Of a DNA stretch of 64,000 nucleotides, positions 1-13,300 are shown piece after piece; positions within the stretch are counted from its first letter, which is position 1, and every line of letters begins with the position of its first letter. Made by a program: the position numbers and the translations under genes. The stretch is from Mactra quadrangularis (taxonomy: Eukaryota; Mollusca; Bivalvia; Venerida; Mactridae). The stretch lies in the NCBI GenBank assembly GCA_025267735.1, contig CM046299.1:28807327-28871326 (forward strand), given 5' to 3'. The notes under the pieces are model-generated. The model made no database searches. It was not told the DNA's origin and saw nothing but the letters and a program-made list of their open reading frames with translations.

Positions 1-86
1 CTAGTTAATTAAGGAATTTTACTAGCCTGAAAATATTTCACTTGCCCAAAACAAATCTGCAATGCCTGAAGCGAAACGACTGAGCA

Positions 87-470
87 ATGGTCAGGCAGAT
101 TTGTAAAATAAAACAACAGGAAATTGCCACCATCAGATCCCAAGACCTCCTCAAACAGCTCGGCCTAGAAGACCTGGATCTCATATTGAGGGAAAGGAGA
201 CTAAAATCGTACGGCCACGTAGAAAGGTCAAATGGTGGCAACAAGGCAGCCAGTACCATGCAGGTCACAGGGACACGCAAACCTGGAAGGCCCAAGTTGA
301 CATGGAAGCAGTTAACAGATAGGGATCGCAGAGAATGGAACCTCTCTGCGATCAACCCTCAAGAAAGAGAGGCCTGGAAACTAGGTGTGAGAAACCTCAG
401 GCATGCAGCTAGCCAGTTTCCAGGAAGGGGGCCCACTGGCGTGGATAACGCCCCCACACCTGCACTCTAA
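87..470 (+). pseudogene. LINE (non-LTR retrotransposon) ORF2 C-terminal fragment
   Basis: An open frame of about 127 codons ends at TAA 468-470. It shows the C-terminal signature common to LINE reverse transcriptase polyproteins: a basic RRLKSYGHVER-type block, then a GTRKPGRPKLTWKQL block, then a Trp/Arg-rich tail. No endonuclease or reverse-transcriptase core is present, so this is a 5'-truncated, dead insertion. The stop is followed by a short A run and a GATGGTGATGAT tract, typical of a LINE 3' end. It lies 3' of the last visible STRAD exon, probably within a STRAD intron. The LINE clade cannot be assigned from this fragment. Confidence 0.75.
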
Positions 471-1348
471 TAAAAAAACCGAAGATGGTGATGATGATAA
501 CACATTTCAGTGGTTCTGTTTGGTTCCTGAACAACAGATGTGCCGGTAAGCAAAGTACACAATGTTATGGTAACCAGAGGACTCCACTATTTCTATGCAG
601 TAGGTGCATAGTGGGCAGTTGACTTAATGCACATTAATTATGCACAAAAAAGTCTGTCATAAGTAACCTGCTCAATGAATAAAACTGCACATTGATTTAT
701 AAACAAAACAGTAAATAAAGTTTTTTCAGCAATATTGATGTGCATTATCATGTTTGGCTAGTAAAAACAAGCCATATGGAAAAACTCTAGCTTTTTGCTG
801 TCAGGCTAGGGAAAATTTTGATCACTTTAAAACTCAAGAAGAATATATAATATATCAAAAATGTTCAAACCATTCCATTAACTTGTTTATGAAACAAGAA
901 ATATAATGTGGAAACTACATTCAAGCCGGATTTAATGCAAAAATTACGAAGGGAAATAGTAAAGTCAAAGAAAAGTTTTATTTTAAAGGGAAATAATCCA
1001 TAATAAAGCCAGGTAGAGTTGTGGTTCCTTTCTAATTCAGTTCATCCCATGGTATGTTCTCATTGTATAAAGTTTCATAAAGATTGGACAATAAATGCCA
1101 GATTTGAGAAATATATGGTAAATAAAAAACTTTAACATAATTGTTAACGACACCAGACACCCGCCCACCTGCCAATTACACCTAGGTTGAGTAAAAAACT
1201 ACAGGGAAATTTATTGCTCAAGTTGAATGACAATGTACAACTAAGAAGGTTTCCAGCTTTCTATGTATAGTTTGGATATAGAAACAAAAGAAATTTAACT
1301 AAACAAAAGAGACGAAGATTTTACAGAATTAAGAAAATAAAGACTTAC
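471..1348. other. Noncoding STRAD intron sequence, nothing recognised
   Basis: AT-rich DNA between the LINE fragment and the last visible STRAD exon. I see no exon, TIR or tandem repeat. The next STRAD exon, which should follow the VANSG-coding exon end at 1349, is not found down to position 1. Confidence 0.5.
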
Positions 1349-4300
1349 CAGAATTGGCAACATTTTCATCTGGTATGGGGTCTGGTTGGGTTGTGTATTC
1401 ATTTAATGATGGCATTATACCACTTAATTTTTCTAGTAACATCTACAGTAAAATATAATACAAAGAAATAATTATTTCCATAGCCAGTATATAAAAGAAG
1501 GCTAGGACCAGTGGTTACAGAGTTAGACTGGGGATCTTTAGATAACTTTTGTAAGAAAAACAATTAAAAATTTTCACAATATTAAGCCAGAACTTTTTTG
1601 GAGGTTTAACGCCGTAGCAACACATTGTACAGTCAACCTACTCACTACTCCTGGAAAGGCTAAATCTCTGGATTTAGCTGTTAACCAACTACTAGGCCCA
1701 TACTTCCGTCAGTGACTGACTACTGCCCAACATGATTTAGAATCAGTGGTAAGAGGGAAAATGGCCATAGTATGACAAAAGCCTACAACAACATCAAAAC
1801 ACAACAAGGGTTATGATGATAATATAGAATTATAAACTGTCTAGAAGCAATACCATCTGACAAATATCTTCATCCAAACAAATCTCTTACAATACTACTA
1901 AAATAAACAAATGATGATCTCACAAGCCAGAAGAAATAGAAGAACAGGACATCACTCTTTCTGGCATTAAGTGTCTTGTGAAATGACCAGCCAACAATGT
2001 ACAGTAGGCTGAGACTGCGAACACCAAACAGGTTCAAGACCTTACTGACAGAGGTCAATATTATATACACTGTATAAAGTGATTTTATCACTTAATATTG
2101 TCAAAGTGCAAAAAAACACTTGAGAGTTTTAAGCCAGGGCTCGAATTTAAGCTCGCATACTCGCAAAATGCGAGTGGATTTTGAAAATTACGAGTAACTT
2201 TTATTTTAACTCGCAAATTTTCGCGAGTTAAAATCGCCGCAAACATTTTATTGTCTAAACTAATAAGGCTCAAATCAGCATTGAAATGGGATATTTTTGT
2301 CTATCCCACAATAACGCTCTTGATCTATCTAGTCAAATATAGCACTATGTTGTTTTTATATTGCATATATGAATAGTTTTTATGTTTGCTATTAAAATTT
2401 GAAGAAAAAATGTGAGCGATTATTTTCATTTTGCGAGTTGAAATAAAATCAACTCTCAAAAATTTGCAAGTCCAATTTTTTGTTAAATTCGAGCCCTGTT
2501 TAAGCATTAAAAAGTAAGAAGTTACAAGAGTATACAAACCTCAGTAGCTGGTATATCACTGAAAGGTGGATAACCATTAGCTAGTTCACAAGCTGTTATA
2601 CCTACACTATATATATCTGACTTTGTATCATATCCTCGTAGATTCTGTAAAGTACATACATGTATATATCTGATTTAAACCAAATCTAAAATTCTCCATT
2701 CAAATACTCAAATTTTACATCTGATAAGCTTACAGAGAGGGTCAAGTTCAGCTGACCTTAGCTATCATAATATTCATGATAACCCACAAACAAATTGTAC
2801 TATCATAGCCAGTGAATAATAGGGCATGTTGTCCAAGCTTATTTCTAGGTATCGCTGTGTGCCCTGGTACCCTTCTTACAACAAAAGAAATAAGTGTGTG
2901 ATATCAAATTAAGGGTACCGAGGCACAAAGTGATACATTGTGATATGCTTAGGCATTTTGCCCATATATGCAGTAAAAATAACTAAAAAAACTTTATCTT
3001 TATATAGAAATTCTGATGCTGTTGATAGTATTTCATCAATATAAAAGCTATGCTTTGATTGGTTGATGCAAAAGTCATCTTAACATGACCTCCAGTGGAA
3101 TATTGGGAGATCCTGATAAAGCGGTCCTTAGAATACCTGTTTATGGAGAATGGAATATATTACAACATTATTAAACAAGGACAAGGTTATTTATTGAAGG
3201 TAAACCATCCCCAACACTAGTGAAATTATGCTGTGTATCATCTAAAAACTTCTAACTTATCACAATAATTTGATTAGCAGAACAAAGCTATAAGAGATAA
3301 CGGCAAAGCCAAGATAAAGGGTACCTCTTCAGTCTCACATATGGCAATTTTCAGACCCCATCAGAGTGCAGAATCTTTTATAGTAATATAAAGACATGTC
3401 TATTAGGCACTTATTTCCAAAAGATCTTGGATGGAACATGTAAAACAAAAAAGTTAAGTACGGTTGAATATATGTACCCAAGGGGCCTACGGACTCTACA
3501 TGGTAATTCATATCACCACACAAAAAATTAGAAAAATGTGTATATCTTGTAAGTAATTTGTTATTTTGTTTGATAAACATGTACTTTAAAATTTGGAAGA
3601 AAATCCACGCCCACTCTCTCATTGTCTGCAACATTAACCAAGGTAAAAAGTGCAAATACCCCAAAATACACAGGGAATGTAAAGTTTCAATTTACATATA
3701 GAAGAGAAAAAAGAAACAAAACCGATTTTTTATATTTGAAAGTATTCGAAGATGAAGACAACACATTTAGAACAAGTTTGATATGAATAATCATATGTTT
3801 CTTGACCCAATAAAGAAAATCATAAAATGGCCATCAGGGGCTACGGACTCTACATACTGTCTTGATGGTATTTAGTATACACTCTAGGACAGGGGCGGGT
3901 ACCCTCTCTTGGTTTACGAAATTACATACTTAACAAAAACCTTTAACTTTATAAAATGAACGACTCTAAAACTATAAAATAGTAACTAGACAGTTACACT
4001 CTTTCAATTTAGATCAGGCTATGAATTCAATATAGCTACAGAAACCAAGAGGGGGGGGGGCTTCTCTTTTGTTTTGGACCGTCTGTCAGATTCGGGCGCC
4101 CAAGGTCGTGGGGGCTGTCTTTCTTGGTTTCCTCCTGGTGACGCTGCTTTTACAGGCATGATTGGGAAAAAACAAAAGCCCAGGTTGGCAACAATTATGA
4201 AACAAGCAACACAGCATTACCCCGGTATAAGTAAAGTAGGTCAGTAGGTCAATAGCTAAAAATAGATAAAAGTAGGTCATGGCCCAATTCACGCACACAT

Positions 4301-7300
4301 TTAACACCCTGAACAAGCACACGAGCACACTCAACACACGAGCACAAAAACCTAACAGCACTCAAACATACTCAGGCATATGAAACAATTCATCAAGTGA
4401 ACAAAGCCTAGAGTAAGCTAAATATTCTTATGAGAAAAATCCCCATACTGTAGGTGCTGAATTAGCAAAATAGGGGATTACCTTTCTTTGGCACACTAAA
4501 TTATAACATCTTTGGCAAATTAATCACTTAACCCAATATGAATTATATTGGGTCTCTTACAAAATTTGACCTATAATTTCGGTCTCAAAAACAATCTTTA
4601 ATCTTTAAGGGGTGACAGGTCACACACCGGGGTCTGCACATAATGCATCCTTATGGAGCGGACGGACCCTTATAAAACTATAATCATTCGGTATTTAGTA
4701 TATTGAACAAAGTAGTTAAATGTAAATTGACCTGAGGAATGATATTCTTTTGATACAGAATTAATTTTCTGACTTTTGAAAAAATGAGCAGTAATAGGAA
4801 GAAACAATTCCATTACTTCACGTGAGAAAACATGAAAAATGTGTGTTTCGTAGTAACATAAAATGTCAAAACATAACAAAATCCTGAATTTTCAACCTGT
4901 TTCTATGCATATTTCAACACAAAAATCTATCAAATAAGTTATCTCTATACATAAGTTTGGGAGTAAAAAATACAAAAGAATGAATTATGTGAAAATTAAC
5001 ATGGGGCTACGGACTCTACACCACATAAGTATCTTTTTCTATCACATATTTAAAGAGGTTTGTTTGGTTTTAAGTGTGATTATCCTTTAAAAATCAATTA
5101 ACTTCAACTTACAAACACTACAAATATATATTTAAATATCTTCTGAAATGTCTAATGTATCAGTTTGACCATTAAAAAGATCTATCAAAAATTCATAAAT
5201 TACGTCAAATTTAACATTATTTTCAACAGAATGAAGATTGTCAAGACATACAGTATTTAGATGCATAGCTAGTCAGCAAAAGTACGAAACTAAGACAATT
5301 AGAAAAGTTTTATTATTGTCCTGTATGAAAAAAAGATATAAATACAGTAGGGGCTATGGACTCTACAGAGCTACGGACAGCAATTATTTGTCTTTAGATT
5401 TTTTTTGTTCTTCTTCTGATTTAAGTCCTTTCCTGCATTACCTATATGGCACAACCAAAAACAGAAAACGTAATAAAACAGCAGCTATGTTTCTTTATAT
5501 TAAGTCAGCACACAGTTTAAAACAGGGGCTATGGACTCTACATAAAATTTACAATGTTCAGTAGTTATTTTCCAAAAAGAAAATGCTATGCTCTAAAAAC
5601 TTTCATTCGCGTTAAGTAAAAATAATTACAAACTGTAATAGTAAAAAGGTGATACAAGTGAAATAAAGCAGTAACATAGTTTTAAAGTCTATCAAAGATG
5701 GTAACGAAAAATTCTTACTTACGTTACAAGGGTACATGTTTACTCTTTCATGAATATTTTCTTAAATATTGATTATATATAACTTTCGTAAAAAATACTG
5801 TATACCTGTATGTCAGTCAAAGATAGAAAACACACCAAAGTAACTGTAACCAACAAGAACTTTTCAAAACAACTGATGAAAAAAGAACAAAACCTCAGTG
5901 AGACTCAAAAACAGTGTAAAAACAGGGTTTTTAGGGAATGTAATCCGAAATAATTCAAAAAATGATAATAGAACATATATAAAACTATACATCACCAGAA
6001 AGCTCTCAAGATAACGTGTTGGAAAAAAATACTCTTCATTTAATTTAAACTTACATTTTCAGAATATTTCAATGTAACATTGGCAAAATCAAAAGGTCCC
6101 ATTTATCTTGGCTTAGCCGATATAACAGTCTCAAATTTAAACTCACATACTCCCAAAATGGGAGAAGATTTTGAAAACTGAGAATAACTTTTATTTCAAC
6201 TAGCAAATTTTCATGAGTGGTAATCGCCAAAAAAATGTTACTGTCTACCTCAAGTGAGCTTTAAAACAGCCAGATAAATTGATAATATAGTCTTTTTATC
6301 TACTAACTTATAAAAACAATAGATATTTATGTTAGTTACAATGTTGTTTTCATCTTGCAACTTTGGTAAACAAATGCCAGTGACTTGAAATAAAATCTAT
6401 TTGCAAAAATTATCTGGTCCAATTTTTTGTTGGATTTGAGCCTTGGATATCATGTGAGATATGTCACGCATGCAGCAAGCAAGCCTCCCTCAAAAGAAGA
6501 CAAATAATCTTGTTGATACTTCTAAACACCAATGTGTTATGATATATAATTAGAAGATCATTATAAAAATCAAAGCCCTTAAAGCACTGTCAGATCTATT
6601 GGTTTGTGGGAGTATGTAAACACAAAATTATACAACTAACAGGAGCGATACAAGAGACATTTCCCTTACATTTACCTATTATTAGAACAGCTAAATCATA
6701 TTATATAAATTTTATTTGCACAAACTTCATCATCTGTATGTTAATGCCTAAAGCAGTCTGCTTTAATTACAGTGGTAATTATCCATTGTGCATGCTCCAC
6801 CTAATGAAATCGTCGCAGAGGATTAAATAGAGTATTTGCTACAGTCCACTACTTAAACATGGGCAAATCTCATGTAATTATTTGATAAGTCTACAGATTT
6901 AGCAAACATCTCAATCACAAATCACTCAATCTAATATAAGATTAAAACAAACCTGTTCTAACATTTCTGGACTTAACCAACATAATAATTTCTGTGCATT
7001 TTCTGGATATCTATAAACACATTTCTTCCATTCACCATGTTGTATCAGTGGACAAGCCATTCTCATACCAGATAAACAAACACGACCAGCTGCTGATATC
7101 AATATATGACTAGCTTTAACACCTCTGTAATATATAGTAGGTTACACTAAATGAAAGAAAAAGAAGGCAGCAGTAGTAAAATCGGTTGAGTTTTCTCATA
7201 TATATTACATTAAGGGACATAACTCTGTCCAAAGTAATGGAATCACAAAAAACAACTATATGCCATAAAGGCACTTGATGACGATAGTTCAGTAAAAGTT

Positions 7301-10300
7301 TGGATGAAATCTGTTACGAAATGAGGAAGTAGCGGCCAGAGATGTCTACACCTATCCACCCACCTGCCTGTCTACCAACATGAACTAAACTTATAACCAG
7401 AGTTTTCCTGAAGAAAACTTGGTTAAAAATTATAATTTTCTTTATACACGTTATTATGACACTCATGAAGGCTTGAGACCAAAACATTTAGCACTAAATA
7501 CATGAACAGAGCCTGATGGTATTTTTTTATCAATTTTAATTTCCAAGGTAAATCTGTTTAACTAAATCATAAAGGGCCATCCAGGGCTCAAATTTAACAA
7601 AAAATTTGACTTGCAAATTTTTGGGAGTTGATTTTATTTGAACTTGCTAAATAAAAAAAATCACTTGCGCGTCAATTGAATATCGAACATGTTTTTACAG
7701 TGAATCTTGAATTAATACTATCGAACTATCTGGCCGTTTCAATGCTGATTTGAGACTCATTAGTTGAGACAGTAAATTTTTTGCATCTATTTCAACTCAG
7801 GTAAATTTGTGAGTTAAAATAACAGTTACAAATGTACTTGCAAATTTCATAATCTACTCATATTTTGTGAGTATTTGAGCTTAAATTCAAGGCCTGGGTC
7901 ATCTTTAAATAAACAAAATGACAAAGTTTTATTGAAACTTAAAGTATCAAAGGGAAATAGAGATAAAATGAACTGAAAATACACATATGTATTTTACTGA
8001 ATTGACAAGCCCAGGTTTATCTGTTGAAGTCACATGACTTGTTAGATACATGGAAATTGCACCTAACAGCATAATTTCATAAGTGATTATTCTTAAACAC
8101 AGAAAAGGGCAAGAGGGCAGACAAAAGGGGTACTCAGATCATCAGAGGGTAGTTGTCTCAAAGTATTTATTTTCTCATATAGGGACAAGCAAATAGAGAA
8201 GGTTGCATTGTCCAACTAATCCACTTTAAAATACATGTATATACATTAATAATACAATTACCTATGTATGATACCTCTTCCATGTAGATATTCTAATGCA
8301 CAAAGTATATCTCTTAGTAAATAAGCTATGGCTTGTTCTGGTAATCCAGTGGCAAAATATGCATGTAGTAAATCTCTACATGAACCTGTCACATAAAATG
8401 AAGTTTATATATAACATTTTGATTTGGGTTGGGTTAAATGCCGTAGCAACACATACTTCAGTCAGTGACTGACAACAGTTGCTGCCCAACTTAATTTAGC
8501 AACAGTGGCAGGAGGGAGAATGGCTGTGGAAATTATTTCATAACCAAGACTACTAAAGTATGCCTACCAAGGAATTGAAGCTAAGACCCCCTGGTCAGTA
8601 GAATTGTGCCCAACCATCTGAGCTAATCAAGTGGCTGATCATGTATTACAATGACAAGTCAATGAATTAAACATAACTTAAAACAAAGTTTCACCACCTA
8701 TTTAACAAGAGCAGTCCACGGACAGAGCGCTTGACTATTCAGGTATTCTTGAAAACAACAGCAAAATTGGTTTGCAAACCTGTTGAGATGAGTGAGATTT
8801 CAAGTGTATATTTTCATAAGTAAAAATGCTAGAATTAGCATGCAATACCTGAACCAGGAATTTTAAGTCTAAACAACAGCATTATTAAATGAAAGTCCAC
8901 ATAGCAATTATTGTATCTGTATTTGACATACAAATATATCTACAAAGACAAGCATTCAGTAAAAATAACACTTGACTTGATAAGTCCAAATTCATCCAAG
9001 AGTTATGTAACTTGGTATTTGACCTCCAATGGCAACCCGTAGATATGTGCGAAGTTTCAAATGTATCCCTTCATTATTTAAACAGGGTTTAACGCCGTGT
9101 CAACGCAATTTTTTAGGTTATTTTACTGCATCTAGCGCACCTAATCTAGCTTTCCAGGACCTTTGTCAATAACCAGTACTCAACTACCCTTCCACAAGGC
9201 CGAAACTTCTCCATATGCTTTATTTATAGAGGAAAATTGACATTATAACCTGCCCTAGTGGGATTTGTACCCTCTTTGGGACACACAAAATCCAGGTGCG
9301 CTACACACTGTACTACTGACCTGGGTTATAAAATGTAACAAATTTAAACTTTAAACAAAGAGATTAAAAGTAAGTATACCATAAGCCATTAAAGGCATAA
9401 CAGTCCAAACTTCATTGTTATGTACAAATGATGTATAATATGGTAATATAGAGTCATGATAAATCTGTCGACATAACACTATCTCTCTCTGTAAATATAT
9501 ACAATACATGTATACATAAAGACATAAATATAAACAATATCGGTACATAATACAATAAAAACTCTAAAAACTGGACCCTCTAAAAACCAGACCCTCTGAA
9601 AACCGGAATCCTCTGAAAACCGGACAATTTTTAAAGTCCCATAATTTTTTCTATTAAATGCATTGAAAAATATCCTCTGAAAACCAGAAACTCATAATTC
9701 CGAATACCGGACCTTTTGTCATGGCTTCTAATGATAAATATGCATAAAACATCCTATGAAAACCTGACACCAAGTGTCAACTTTCTGTGTATTGTAACAG
9801 TTAGTTATTCATAATCCCAGGCAGATGTCAATTGTTAATTAAATATCCAAGCATTTTATCTATACAGGTGTGAAAAACACTTGTCTGTCATTGTTTAGGA
9901 TTCTTATAATGTTTGTTTTGTATAAACATGTATTGTTGTACAGATATGATTCGTGATAATATTTTAATTTCAAATATTGTTTTTATACAAATAAAGAGGC
10001 TACGTGTTTGTATTCAAAATTACTTAAGTTTGTTAATTGTGAGGAAATAATAATGACTATCTTTTTTATCTTGAGTAAGATATTGGAAAAACATTACATA
10101 TTTATATGATGTTGTTATTGTTGTTATGTGTTTATATGCATTCATTTAAAATGAGAATAACATCCTTATTTATCAATTATTTATTTGAATGCACATGTAC
10201 ATGTATCAAAAGAAAAGTTATTATTTCAATTTTCTCAGTTAATTTATACTTACCAAACCAAAATTGATCAAACTTAATTGAAAAATAAATTAAGATGTAG

Positions 10301-13300
10301 CTTAACCATCCATTTAATGTAGAAAAATGTCCCACCAAACCCATAGCTTTTTTTTTATTTAGTGATTCTGTATAAACCTCTAAAACTAAAAACCAGACTT
10401 TTTAGTCAGTCTGGACAACGTCCGGTTTTCAGAGTTTTTACTGCATATATACAATTTATACATAAATATATACATTTGAATTTATTTTGTAAATGTAAGT
10501 GTGAAAACTTAAACCATGATCCTGGTTTTGAAAAATCATGTTAAATTTCAGGCTACGAAAAGGCTTTAAATTTCAAAAATTGAATTTCATAGAATAGCGT
10601 GATGCTTATATTGAATACAGGAAAAAGGGTCAACAATGTACTTAAAGTTTCCCTGAATTTTGATTATTCCAGTTTCCAAAAATTGTAATTCAACTGTATA
10701 GTAAATGTTTTTTTGGGTTCATGGTGCTTTACATTACTCGTTTTAACATTGTATTTGGTCATATCATAGTAGTCAACCTACTCACAGTCTCTGGACACAT
10801 TAAGATCTCTTGACCTTAGTTTTAAACCAAGAGTAATCAAAATATTTTATCAGAGTAAACAAAGTCTACTGCAAAGAAACAATTTTTTCAGTAATTCATG
10901 AAGTTTTTATTTGTATGCACTCAGCATATACCCATTGGTAAAAGTTTAAAATTTAAATATCCTGAAATCCCCGACTTTCATGATTTCAACAGCTTTTTAC
11001 ATAGGTAAAGAACCCTTTCTCAGTGTCATTCTGTCTGCCCTGGACCAATTTTCACCCATGAATATTGGAAAATTCTTGAACTAAATACATTTTCTTGGAT
11101 ACTTGGCCAAACCAACCCCAACCAATTTTTCCCTCATGATTTAACTGTTCTTACTACGCCATTATATAACTCATCTGGACCAATGTCACCCCTCCCCCAC
11201 TAGAGTTGTCTCTTTTGGCCATGGAGGGGGCTTGGTTCAGACAAGAGGATAAATCAAAGCACTGGAGTGCTGGAGGAACGATGTCCTGTACTTATTTTTT
11301 GATTAAAGAATATATAATTATGTCAAAATATAAATATTATTTCAACGTTGACGTCGTGTTTTAGATATGCACAGAACGGTGCGCACAAAAACTACCAAAA
11401 TCGTCCTTAATGTATTGACATAAGTAACACAATATAATACGATCATTTAATAGACCATTTCACGGATGACGTCACAAGCACCTGCTACCAATATTTTAGC
11501 TGATTTACTGGTTGGCGAAAAGAAACCAATGTTTACATACATTTGGTAGCAGCAGAATTTTTTAAATAATGATAACCTTTTTATTTGTCGGCCGTTTTTT
11601 TTTTATATTTATATTGATAGAAAGCTTTTGAAATTCATATTTTTAAAATAAATGGAGATAGCCAAAATTTTGATTTGAAAATGAAATATAAGGAGATTTA
11701 AACCTGTCTTTTGAACAATCTTCTTGCCGGTTTGAAGCACTAGGTTTAAACACTCGCCTATAAATAACGATTCTGTTATGACAAATAATTTTTAGATATT
11801 CAAAATATTAATTTCAAGGCCTTTCTAGTGATATAAGATACTAAATTGTCTGATTAAAAAATGACTCAGTAACTGCAATTTTAAGATTACTGTGTTTTCA
11901 TCGTACCTACTTGCTATCATTCTTGCCAACCAGCGAACGGTTAAGTGTATTTTTTATCAGCTACTTGTTACTATTTATAGACTTCATAACAATAACAATG
12001 AACTGGTCTATATTGTTTATTACTATCGAATGATGTAATTATGCTACACATATAACATGCATTGTCAAAAACATCATAGGCCCTTATTACTCCAACAAGT
12101 AATCATTGCAGTTGTCACGGGTTGAGTTGTCTACGGGTTGAGTTGTCCCGTCTCCATGGCAAAATTTGTATGTCCTGAGAGTAACCTCCCTTTTCCTGAA
12201 GAGTTTCAAGAATGACAACACAACCCAGCGTTGTATCACATTTAAATGAGATGTTAATGAGTTTCACGCTTGAACTACGCCTCTTTGTCTATGTTGAAAA
12301 TTGTTGAAGCGTGAAAAGAGTAATCTTATACTTTCTTGTTACCATTGGAACGATGTCTTAGGACATCGTTCCAAAAACTGAACAAGAACAGTTTTTATTG
12401 ACAGGATGAAAATTTGTCCTACATGGGTGGAGAGAGATAGCATAAGAGGTATATATAGAGATATAAAGGTTGTAAGATACCTGTAAAGCTAAAACATCTA
12501 AATCTTTATCTAGATCCACTTGTCTTATAGCCACATTATGTCCTGATGCTATATGTTTAGCTACAGATATAGTGGCTGCATCATTACAACCTTTACCTGT
12601 ATGGAAAACAATGGTTATAAATATTTCAAACATATGATCTGTCATGGTTGGGTGGAAGTCTGAGTACCAGTCTACTTCTCTAGACTAGACATCCCTGACT
12701 GGTTTTGTTCAATAGTTTGCAGGTTTAGCACAAAATGATCCTAACTCACTCTTTTCTTATATTAAGTTACAACCATTTTGCACAAAACCCACAAGTTTTT
12801 AACTCCTCAGATATTTTTACCAAGTGATATGGGCTAATGCCATGGTTACATGCATTCACTGTTCATGGTAGTTAGATTTTAAAGGTACTTCCAGGGAGAC
12901 TTAGATCTCTAAACCTAGGCCTTTAAACCAGGATGAAACAACACATACTTTCACCTGAGGTAGACACTTGTCCTACATAACCAAGCAGTAGGAAGTAAAA
13001 TGGCTGTAGATTAAAACACATCACAAAACTTCATAAAGGTAGATGAAATCTGCCCAGGAATGAAACATACAACCTCTGAATTAGCATTCAGATGTTTATA
13101 CACTAAGCTTATTATACAGATAAATTCTATATAATACTGTATAAAGACACAATAAATAGGATGGTTGGTGGAATACTAATTTATTTAAGCTTGATTGTGA
13201 AACAAGTTCTTACAACTTAGATTTATCACTTTCCAGTCTGCTTCCTGTTCCCCCAGTACTGAGGTAATAGGATAAACTTTCTTGCTCAAGGAAACAACAA

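Noticed and set aside
4086..4361. Cys/Leu-rich 91-codon ORF in a STRAD intron
   Set aside because: No domain, no conserved context and an adjacent poly-G tract; most likely chance.
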